A DNA stretch of 22,061 nucleotides from a virus: positions 1 to 22,061 of IMG/VR virus record IMGVR_UViG_3300037200_000071; one strand, written 5' to 3'. The number at the start of each line of letters is the position of its first letter. The first letter of the stretch is position 1. Position numbers and translations under genes: made by a program. Positions 1 to 6,828 of the stretch are shown here, piece by piece. Below the pieces are notes generated by a model. That model was given only the letters and a program-made list of their open reading frames with translations. It was not told the DNA's origin and did no database searches.

Positions 1-151
1 ATTCGAAGTTCTCCGCACTGTAGTTAACGCTATTGGTCGATACCGTATACGAAAATGACAGAGACCCAAGGCTCAAGCTCGCGGACGATGCGAGGGTGGC
101 ATTCTCCAGAGTGAATGCAAAAGAGAGCGGACTTAACGCAAGCGTTGCCAT
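1..151 (-). CDS. Partial hypothetical virion protein (N-terminus only)
   Basis: An open frame begins with ATG at 151 directly after the TAA of the upstream gene (154-152) and runs off the window edge, giving about 50 residues. The visible part contains two copies of a short beta-strand-like motif, LALSPLSFAFT and LSLGSLSFSYT. These resemble motifs near the N-terminus of the neighbouring 928-aa protein (LSLSPVAFAYAP) and in the 47-aa protein at 3352-3495. The immediate TAA-ATG junction suggests re-initiation after the upstream gene. I see no clear Shine-Dalgarno sequence. From position and shared motif it is probably another tail or fibre-associated protein, but its function cannot be read from this fragment. 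Confidence 0.6.
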   Translation of the reverse strand, partial: MATLALSPLSFAFTLENATLASSASLSLGSLSFSYTVSTNSVNYSAENFE

Positions 152-2938
152 TTATGAGGTCGTAAACTGCACATTGGCAAAATAGGCCACATAAGAAGCA
201 GAGGGCGCAGTCGCGGCCTGAATGCCAAACTTCAAGATATCAACGCCCGCAACGGTCGGATAATTGCCGCCCCCACCGTTGAAGAGCGTGATGGGTATCT
301 TGTAGAAGTTCCACGCATTCGCTGTCATCGTGGCAGGTCCGGTGACCCCTGCGGGCACCGAGCCGTTACCGATGGTGACCGCCTGCCCGATGCTGATATC
401 GGGGACTTCGACCTCGTAGTAATCCCCCGCGTTGCCGCTTCCCGCGGTAACTCCTGTCAAGGTGGTTGCGGTGTTGCCGGTCACGCCGTAGGAGACGATA
501 TTGCCGCTCGTAATATCGAGCACATCGGATCCATTCAATACATTTCCGCTCGTCGGCCACGACTGCGTCGTATCGGTAAGTACTCCACCGCTGATTGCGG
601 AAGTCATCACGCCATCAATCCACAAGGCTTTTAAGAATTGGATCTGATAGCCATTCGTCGCAAGGCTCGTCGGGTAGATGTAGAGCTCAAGATACGGATA
701 CGGGTAGAGCTTGAACCGCCCCCCTTGAGTTGATGTGGGATTGACGTGCAAGAAATACGGCTGAAATCCCTCGTTGCCATCGACCTCGACCACGTTGTTG
801 CTGGAGAGCACCGGATTCGTGGGCGCGCTAAAGGAACCTACCCGCGAGGCTTGGCCCGGTATCGTGCCGTAGTAAACCGCACCGCTCCCATAGGAGAAAT
901 CTCCGCAGGCCGGGTTCTCGTTTCCAGGCACGAACACATACGGATTCGCAACCGCCGTCGGCGTGACCGTGCCCGACGCGGCCGATGCGATGCTAGTCCC
1001 TGCTGAATTGATCGCCTGCACAGTGACGGTGACGGGCGTCCCGGCCGCCATGCCGTTGATGTCGACGCGGCAGTTCAACTGCTGGTAGCTACCGCCTGTC
1101 GTTGCGATGAGCACGGTGCCCTGGGTTACATTCTCCCCGGTACTCGCCGTCGCCTTATAGGAGGTGATCGAAGATGAGCCGGAAGATGCGGGCGGCTGGA
1201 AGCGCACATACACGACGCCGGGGCCTGCATAAGCAGTCACGTTGCGGGGCGCAGACGGCGGTGATCCATAAGGCGATGTGGTGAAGGGATAAGCGCCGAA
1301 GCCCTGAATCGCCGCGTAGATATAGCTCCTCCATGCGTCCGGCGACTGAAATCTATTGTCTGTGTTGGCCCAGAAAGACCATGGTGGCTTGTAGTACTGC
1401 GCCGAGTTCCAGATGCCGTTAACCATCGCTGCGGTATAGGCGCTCACGCCGGACGAAGGATTCTGGTTGTAATCCAAGTTCTCGACATTGTTGGCCACGA
1501 GACCGGGATAGGTATTGAAGAAGCATTCACCACCGCTCGCAGGAGTTCCATACGAAGCGGGGTTGACCTGCGTACCGGTGAATGGGTTTCCTGACATCGG
1601 ATTGAACACGCAGCCTACATAGAGCTTCAACCAGTAAGAAGCATGCCCATTCGCATCGATAGAGTCTTTCCATGCCGTCGCGGCGGAATAGGGTCCTGTG
1701 GTATTCGGAGAAAGGCCAAAGCTATTGTTGAATGTATCTGAACCCATCAAGATGACGCGTCCTGCATTCACCGTCTGCATGAAGTTAGTATGCGTCGTGC
1801 TCGTGTTTTGCCCATCGGTCCCATAGATACCGAAACCATCGCAGCAACCGATACTCGTGTTCGGCGCAGAAGCGACGACGCGGGTCTTTGAGTCTGCGAT
1901 GAAGCGATAGCACTGAGCGTTCGTATAGGAAACCTTCCCGGCCGTCTGAGCTACGCCGTTGATGTCATTGTAAGAAGCGAGCACTCCATTGATTTTGTAT
2001 GTAGTGTCGGTGACGATCGCCGGCAGATAGCTTGAGCCGTACCCCATCGAGAACGTCAGCTCATCGATGTCCTGGATCATCTCGCAATACGGGTCGTTAT
2101 TGAACGTGAGGCCCGAGGGCATAACATGATTCAAGAGCGCCCGATACATATTGGTGTAGGCAGCAGCCGCTACGGGATGGTATTGGTGGGCTCCCATGAT
2201 GAACTCAAAGCCCGCGGTGAGCCCTGAATTGCCATTGAAGTCCCACACGAACCAGCCGTATTGGCTGGGATTGGGCGATGCAGGGAACGCAGTGGTCGAA
2301 TACACCGTCCCGGTAAGGGAGTCCGTTACCGATAGAGTCGGACCATTGTTAATCAGCCACTGTGGAACCTGTCCCGAGGCGGCATTGCTCGTGTTATACG
2401 GATTCGCCCCGCCAATCGGATTACAGACATTACCAACGTAGGTCGAGGTCTTGAACGAGACGATGAGATGCTTACCAATCGCCTTCAGAGAGGTGTAGGT
2501 AGAATCAATTACCGAAAAATTGTAGCTTGGACCCGTCGTGCCCACATCGACTTGTGCCCATGACAGTTGCAAACAATAACCAATGATGCCAGTCCCATAG
2601 CTAGTTAGGTCGCTGATATCGGATGAGACAGAATTACCAGCCTGCGCCATGTAGTGGCCAGGATTGAACTTGACGCCTGCGCCCGTGCTGTAAGAAAACG
2701 AATTCGCTTGGGGCGCGTAGGCAAACGCAACGGGGGATAGGCTCAAGGTGAGCGGCGGGTTGTAGCCTTGGACCGTCGGCGTATAGCTGAAAGCGACAGG
2801 ACCCAAGCCTAAGCTAAATCCAGGGCTGGTCGCGCTCTGCTGGAGCGCGCGGCTATACATGAGGTAATTGAACCCCACGGGATTCGCCTGCAAGGTGTAG
2901 GGATTCCCGGTGGGACCAATGATGATCCCGAGCGCCAT
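152..2938 (-). CDS. Large putative glycan-active tail protein with FnIII domain
   Basis: This 928-aa protein has a mosaic layout. Residues 18-84 hold three copies of a short motif (NPVGFNY, LGLGPVAFSYTP, LSLSPVAFAYAP). Residues about 88-550 look like a large single enzymatic or binding domain. The segment LQLSWAQVD (123-131) and acidic, aromatic-rich stretches such as EMIQDIDELTF (286-296) recall TIM-barrel glycoside hydrolases, but I cannot assign a family or catalytic pair. Residues about 560-660 form a fibronectin type III-like domain (PSAPRNVTAY, then VTVTVQAINSAGTS). The remaining 270 residues are beta-rich, like carbohydrate-binding modules. ATG lies 4 nt after the TAG of the upstream gene, with no strong Shine-Dalgarno. 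Position among tailspike and esterase genes suggests a virion polysaccharide depolymerase or adhesin. Structural role is likely; enzymatic function is inference. Confidence 0.7.
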   Translation of the reverse strand: MALGIIIGPTGNPYTLQANPVGFNYLMYSRALQQSATSPGFSLGLGPVAFSYTPTVQGYNPPLTLSLSPVAFAYAPQANSFSYSTGAGVKFNPGHYMAQAGNSVSSDISDLTSYGTGIIGYCLQLSWAQVDVGTTGPSYNFSVIDSTYTSLKAIGKHLIVSFKTSTYVGNVCNPIGGANPYNTSNAASGQVPQWLINNGPTLSVTDSLTGTVYSTTAFPASPNPSQYGWFVWDFNGNSGLTAGFEFIMGAHQYHPVAAAAYTNMYRALLNHVMPSGLTFNNDPYCEMIQDIDELTFSMGYGSSYLPAIVTDTTYKINGVLASYNDINGVAQTAGKVSYTNAQCYRFIADSKTRVVASAPNTSIGCCDGFGIYGTDGQNTSTTHTNFMQTVNAGRVILMGSDTFNNSFGLSPNTTGPYSAATAWKDSIDANGHASYWLKLYVGCVFNPMSGNPFTGTQVNPASYGTPASGGECFFNTYPGLVANNVENLDYNQNPSSGVSAYTAAMVNGIWNSAQYYKPPWSFWANTDNRFQSPDAWRSYIYAAIQGFGAYPFTTSPYGSPPSAPRNVTAYAGPGVVYVRFQPPASSGSSSITSYKATASTGENVTQGTVLIATTGGSYQQLNCRVDINGMAAGTPVTVTVQAINSAGTSIASAASGTVTPTAVANPYVFVPGNENPACGDFSYGSGAVYYGTIPGQASRVGSFSAPTNPVLSSNNVVEVDGNEGFQPYFLHVNPTSTQGGRFKLYPYPYLELYIYPTSLATNGYQIQFLKALWIDGVMTSAISGGVLTDTTQSWPTSGNVLNGSDVLDITSGNIVSYGVTGNTATTLTGVTAGSGNAGDYYEVEVPDISIGQAVTIGNGSVPAGVTGPATMTANAWNFYKIPITLFNGGGGNYPTVAGVDILKFGIQAATAPSASYVAYFANVQFTTS

Positions 2939-2942
2939 GGGA

Positions 2943-3368
2943 CTACTGAATCGTCGCTAGGCCGGACGCAATCGTCACCGTAAAGGTCTGACCACTCGCA
3001 AGCGTGATGGAGGATCCATAGTCCCACCAGCCCATCAATTGTCCCGAAGCGGTCACGTCATACCAGACCACATATCGGAACGGCCCCATGCCACCGCCTG
3101 AGCCGGTCCATGTCGGACTTGCGATGGTGCCCGATATGGTTTGCGTACCACTTGAATTATTACTCGATGGCGATGTAATGGTCACACCCCCCGTTGTATA
3201 GCCGGCTCCCGAAGCCAGCTCATTCGCACTGATGGATGAATACAACGTATTCGTCGCCACCGGTGCCGTATTCGTGAGCATGATCTTTTGCGTATCGGAG
3301 GTGAGATTTAAATTCCCACCGTTCACGAAGGACTGAACCGTCGTGTTGAATTTATTGCCGCTCGCCAT
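2943..3368 (-). CDS. Small virion-associated protein, hypothetical
   Basis: This is a 141-aa protein with an excellent ribosome-binding site: AAGGAG followed by 6 nt and ATG. The N-terminal half contains KIMLTNTAPVATNTLY and ELASGAGYTTGG, and the C-terminal half ends in alternating strands (SITLASGQTFTVTIASG). This pattern (L-T-N-T-x-P, then E-L-x-x-G-x-G-Y-x-x-G-G) is familiar from short proteins near phage tail-fibre genes, where the product is usually called a hypothetical or minor structural protein. It overlaps the end of the 47-aa gene by 17 nt. The role is probably in the tail or fibre, and nothing suggests enzymatic activity. Confidence 0.75.
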   Translation of the reverse strand: MASGNKFNTTVQSFVNGGNLNLTSDTQKIMLTNTAPVATNTLYSSISANELASGAGYTTGGVTITSPSSNNSSGTQTISGTIASPTWTGSGGGMGPFRYVVWYDVTASGQLMGWWDYGSSITLASGQTFTVTIASGLATIQ

Positions 3369-3495
3369 TCACTTCTCCTTGCTGAGGGGGATCGCCCAAG
3401 AGGGGCGTATGGTTAAAGACGACTGGCTCCAGACGAAGCTCGTAATGCCCCGGCTTCTCTTGAAGCACCTTCTCATCAGTCTTTGTATCGTTCAT
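3352..3495 (-). CDS. Small 47-aa protein with LxPVxF motif
   Basis: ATG at 3495 lies 8 nt after the TGA of the tailspike gene, and the frame ends 17 nt inside the next gene. The same frame is open further upstream to 3726, but that part lies inside the tailspike coding region and looks like a shadow, so I start here. A weak GTGAG lies upstream of the ATG. The protein is hydrophilic and charged at the N-terminus. Its core, ELRLEPVVFNHTP, matches the motif seen three times in the 928-aa protein and twice in the partial gene at the window edge. It could be a small adaptor or anchor for those proteins (inference). Being short, it could also be non-functional, but the motif match argues for translation. 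Confidence 0.6.
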   Translation of the reverse strand: MNDTKTDEKVLQEKPGHYELRLEPVVFNHTPLLGDPPQQGEVNGERQ

Positions 3496-3502
3496 AGCAT
3501 GC

Positions 3503-5392
3503 TCACTTGACAGAATAATAAAGTGTCCCGGCATTGTTACATCCGCGAAACCAATTCTCAGTCTCTGCGGGTATCGAAAAAGAAGTGGTGCTTGCGCCAG
3601 CGCCGATAATGTTTTGACTCGCCGTAATAGTCCATGCCCCGGCGTTGGGATTCGATATACAGTAGATCTCCCCATCGCCATTGGCTGCAATGGTAGGAAG
3701 CGCCAAGGTGCCGGTAGAGCTTCCAATACAGGTAATTGCCGATGTTTGACCGGCGGTCGCCGGTGGGATCGATGTTCCGGTGACTAGCTGCGTCGTCGGA
3801 ATCGCAATGGGGAAATTGGCAAATTCGACCGCAGAAGAATTCTTATTGAACTTGATCTCGGGACCCGTATTGCCTGAGAGATATCCCAGTGCGCCACCCG
3901 ATAGAGCACGGGTATCAGTGGCATTGTGCGAAAGACTCGACCAGCCGATACCCACGCTGCCCGTGAAATTCGCAGTCTGCCCGATCTGATAGCGCGGTAA
4001 CACAATGGTGGGACTGGTATATGTGTTGTCGATATCGAAGGTCGTACCGGGGGTACCGATCGTATCGTTGCCATAAATAGTCACCGCATCAGAAATGCGC
4101 TGTACAACCGTTGCGATACTTCCAGTATCGACATAGTTGAACCATAGATTGATTCCACGGACGGATGCCAGAGTCACCATGGAATTGGCTACACCCGCAT
4201 TGACCTCCAAGTCCAAATTCGTAAAGGACATGGGGAAAACGAGATTGTGATTGGCCGATCCGTTGTAATAGCCAATAATTTCCAATGGCGAGAATCCATA
4301 GCTATTTATCGTAAACGAGGCACTCCCGGTAGCCGCAGCCAAAGCCACATGGCCAGGATAATCTGTGATCGTAAGCACGTTCCCCGAGACACTCAGCACG
4401 AAATAAGTGATCAACGGTGCGAATGGTGTGTTGGTCAGCGTCCCACTCATCGTGACCGGCTGATCAGGAATGAACAGCGCGCCATTGGTTACCGTGACGT
4501 TCTGCGAACCATTCGTCATCGTCGCAGTTTGTGAGACGGCCGTACGATTCGAGAACGAAACCGTACAGTTATCCAGGGGAGTTTGATTCAGAGAATTGGC
4601 GGGGTTGCCGCGTGCGGAAAATACGATGCCGCGAGTCGATACGCTGTTGTTGCCCGTCTGCACCGTGAGCAACTCTACCTTGCTGTTACCTCCATCGATG
4701 GCGCCAGCAGCCGAGCTACAAAACCAGAAAGCCCCACCTACGTTGAATGAAGATACGAGATTGGCAAAATAACTCAGCCAATAATTCTCGATCCAAAAGC
4801 CCCATCCCGTACCTTGAATACAAGAAACGTTCTGAATGTTAAGACCGTTGCCGCCTGGGTTATATAGAGCACCGATCTTAATGCCATTATAGAAGCCGGA
4901 GAAGGTCAAATTGGCTATCGAAAAGCCAGAGAGCTTCGCATTGTTGAACTGCGTCGAGTTCAATGACTGGCTGCCCAGATCTCCTAAGGTACTCTGCGTG
5001 GCTGATCCCCCAGGCACCCCAAAGTAATCAAGCCCGTCGAAAGCACCGTTCCCTGTAAGTACCGTACCTCCGGTAATACCGCCGTTTGATGTGAGATAAC
5101 CGCGAGCACCGACCAGTGCGACATTGTTTTGCGCAATCAAAGGCCCGGTCATGGCATAAGAGCCCGGCTGCAACTGGACCAAGCCGCCGCCTGCGAGACT
5201 CGCCGTCACCATGGCTTGATTGATGGCAGTCGTATTCATTGCGGGATAGGAGGTTGGGACGAAAGACAAAATACTTGATACGGGCAACATGTAATCGGTG
5301 CCCAAAGCTCCGCCTGCAACCCCACCCCGGTTGGCCAGCACTACATCAGTCAGTTGTGCCGTGCTCTGCGGAACATTATTGAGTGTGGGCAT
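3503..5392 (-). CDS. Tailspike with parallel beta-helix (pectate lyase-like)
   Basis: A 629-aa protein. Residues 56-97 follow the classic entry to a phage right-handed beta-helix: AINQAMVTASLAGGGLVQLQ, then PGSY, then NNVALVGARG. Residues 150-480 show short repeated strands with Asn, Gly and hydrophobic residues typical of the helix coils. A beta-rich stretch at residues 287-362 resembles modules inserted in two other proteins of this window. The C-terminal 70 residues (LALPTIAANGDGEIYCI to NWFRGCNNAGTLYY) match a module that recurs in four neighbours. The start overlaps the preceding TAA as TAATG at 5394-5390. The family usually forms trimeric spikes that bind or cleave host surface polysaccharide. 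No catalytic residues can be assigned, so activity is inference. Confidence 0.8.
   Translation of the reverse strand: MPTLNNVPQSTAQLTDVVLANRGGVAGGALGTDYMLPVSSILSFVPTSYPAMNTTAINQAMVTASLAGGGLVQLQPGSYAMTGPLIAQNNVALVGARGYLTSNGGITGGTVLTGNGAFDGLDYFGVPGGSATQSTLGDLGSQSLNSTQFNNAKLSGFSIANLTFSGFYNGIKIGALYNPGGNGLNIQNVSCIQGTGWGFWIENYWLSYFANLVSSFNVGGAFWFCSSAAGAIDGGNSKVELLTVQTGNNSVSTRGIVFSARGNPANSLNQTPLDNCTVSFSNRTAVSQTATMTNGSQNVTVTNGALFIPDQPVTMSGTLTNTPFAPLITYFVLSVSGNVLTITDYPGHVALAAATGSASFTINSYGFSPLEIIGYYNGSANHNLVFPMSFTNLDLEVNAGVANSMVTLASVRGINLWFNYVDTGSIATVVQRISDAVTIYGNDTIGTPGTTFDIDNTYTSPTIVLPRYQIGQTANFTGSVGIGWSSLSHNATDTRALSGGALGYLSGNTGPEIKFNKNSSAVEFANFPIAIPTTQLVTGTSIPPATAGQTSAITCIGSSTGTLALPTIAANGDGEIYCISNPNAGAWTITASQNIIGAGASTTSFSIPAETENWFRGCNNAGTLYYSVK
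4307..4534 (-). other. Beta-rich insert-like module in tailspike
   Basis: Codes for tailspike residues about 287-362. The segment (SQTATMTNGSQNVTVTNGAL through SASFTI) has the rhythm of a compact Ig-like beta domain and interrupts the beta-helix repeat. It resembles, more distantly, the inserts in the gp4-like protein (6355-6591) and the SGNH protein (7221-7427). Boundaries are estimated by eye. Confidence 0.4.
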
Positions 5393-5835
5393 TATTGCGT
5401 CGTATAGGGTTGCGAATTAAGGGCATAAAGAAACGGGTTATTGTTCTGATCGAGCAACTCGTAATTGATGGGAAGCACATTGCCCAGATAGGCAAAATTC
5501 TCATTTACCTTGATCCAGGCGAGCACACCCGGATCGCCCAATCCGATGATGCCGTTATAGGGTGCAGCACCAATATTGATCACTTGTTGAATGCCGCCTA
5601 TATACAAGGGAAGTGAGAAAAGATAGGCAAAATTCGCATTGATCTTACCGAAAGCCACGTAGGCATCATCGCCCTGCATGTTGTTGGTGATCGAGGTATT
5701 GACGAGCGTCGGGGTCACACCGGTACCTGCAAACAAGGAGACGAAATTCTCATTCGTCTTGGTAAACCCCAATTGGATCGGATCACCCGTCGCATCCATA
5801 TCTCTCGTGCCCACGTTGATGATTTGTAGTGCCAT
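5392..5835 (-). CDS. Small protein with three GD...KxNxNFxxL repeats
   Basis: A 147-aa protein made largely of three imperfect repeats at residues about 16-35, 55-73 and 100-117: GDPIQLGFTKTNENFVSLF, GDDAYVAFGKINANFAYLF and GDPGVLAWIKVNENFAYLG. The first and third are preceded by INVG or INIG. The K-x-N-x-N-F-x-x-L signature is known from N-terminal regions of phage tail fibres and spikes (TGDPLRTAFDKVNANFAELY type), where it probably serves in attachment to the tail. The gene sits directly before the tailspike and is joined to it by a TAATG overlap. Its own ATG immediately follows the TGA of the gp4-like gene. I infer an adaptor or collar protein that helps dock the spike. Confidence 0.75.
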   Translation of the reverse strand: MALQIINVGTRDMDATGDPIQLGFTKTNENFVSLFAGTGVTPTLVNTSITNNMQGDDAYVAFGKINANFAYLFSLPLYIGGIQQVINIGAAPYNGIIGLGDPGVLAWIKVNENFAYLGNVLPINYELLDQNNNPFLYALNSQPYTTQ

Positions 5836-6828
5836 TCACAAGTTACTGCCAAAGCCGCCGTGCATGATAAAACTCGCATCTTTGCCGTTACCCGCCATGA
5901 GAGCGCTATCGAAACGCAGCTTCTTGACCGGGCTCGCATTCATCGCCTTGATGAACTGGCGTGACTCCCATGCCTGACGCAGCAACTCAGGGCTAGGCTG
6001 CTTGCCGTATTCGGGAGCGAGCTCGATGGCCAGGAGCTTCTTGATAGCTCGCGAATAGCCTTGCGGCAGCGAGAAAGTGCTCGTGGTCGAAGTAAGATCG
6101 GCCAAGATCACATCCGTAAAGAAATGCACTTCGCCCGCTTGCTGCGGATTCGGATAGACAAAAAGGTGGGCTAACGGAAAGTCCGGCTTCAAGCACACGA
6201 GGTACGGCCATGGTCCCGGCACTCCTTTATAGCCAATCTCGTTGTAATCATCGAAGCTCGAGACGTCGAACCAGTAATCGAGCCCGGTGTTGCCGGATGC
6301 CGTGATACGCGTATAGCCAGGACGGATCCTTAATGGACGCGCTATCGCAAAGTTGCCGGGAGCTGTATAGGTGAACGTGTCTAGCGTGCTTGAGCCAATA
6401 GCATTCTGGCTCATGACGACCGTCGTGCCCACCTGACTCACGATGGTGGTATTGGCAGGTACCAGCCCTTGCACCTCGGTGATAGTTCCACCAACTACAA
6501 CACCACTCGAATTCATGCCAGTTGTCAGAACGAGTGTCGTCGATACATTGGTTATATAAGGCGTAGCAGCTGTCAAAGTGCCTGCAAAAGTTCCCTGTAC
6601 CGGGTTACCGATCGTGTAATCGTACTGACCCGGCGTCCAGGCCAACTTGTTATAATTGGTCGAATACACGAAGTCTTTATCGGTCGAAAGCGACTCGAAA
6701 AGATCATTTAAGATCTGCAGTGCATCGCCCGCATCCGTTGCATCGACCGGTTCACCAGCGGCCTGAACGCCAAGATTGCGCAGCGCTCCGGTAATGAGAT
6801 CAAGTCCAGATGAGGTAACTGCGCCCAT
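5836..6828 (-). CDS. P22 gp4-like tail accessory / head completion protein with inserted domain
   Basis: A 330-aa protein. The N-terminal motif LITGALRNLGVQAAGEPVD followed by ALQILNDLFESLSTD is typical of the P22 gp4 family of tail accessory factors (packaged DNA stabilisation), which assemble under the portal ring and close the head. The core continues with YDYTIG, then ARPLRIRPGY, a region with FVYPNPQ, and a helical end (GYSRAIKKLLAIELAPEYG). P22 gp4 is 166 aa; longer relatives in other podoviruses share this layout. Between YTIG (res 71-74) and ARPLRI (res 163-168) sits about 78 extra residues of beta-rich sequence. The start forms TAATG with the stop of the SGNH gene. Distance from the coat gene is unusual for P22-like phages. 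Confidence 0.8.
   Translation of the reverse strand: MGAVTSSGLDLITGALRNLGVQAAGEPVDATDAGDALQILNDLFESLSTDKDFVYSTNYNKLAWTPGQYDYTIGNPVQGTFAGTLTAATPYITNVSTTLVLTTGMNSSGVVVGGTITEVQGLVPANTTIVSQVGTTVVMSQNAIGSSTLDTFTYTAPGNFAIARPLRIRPGYTRITASGNTGLDYWFDVSSFDDYNEIGYKGVPGPWPYLVCLKPDFPLAHLFVYPNPQQAGEVHFFTDVILADLTSTTSTFSLPQGYSRAIKKLLAIELAPEYGKQPSPELLRQAWESRQFIKAMNASPVKKLRFDSALMAGNGKDASFIMHGGFGSNL
6355..6591 (-). other. Inserted beta-rich module in gp4-like protein
   Basis: Residues about 80-158 interrupt the gp4-like core between YTIG and ARPLRI, which in relatives are separated by only a few residues. The insert reads like a small Ig-like domain, with IPAN/VPAN-type and DTFTY motifs shared with the insert in the SGNH protein at 7221-7427 (LVPANTTIVSQVG versus CIPANDIVTVVG). 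Boundaries are by eye. Confidence 0.55.

Noticed and set aside
3496-3726. Upstream extension of the 47-aa frame to a 124-aa protein
   Set aside because: The extension lies inside the tailspike coding region in another frame; only the part after ATG 3495 lies outside it and matches its neighbours.
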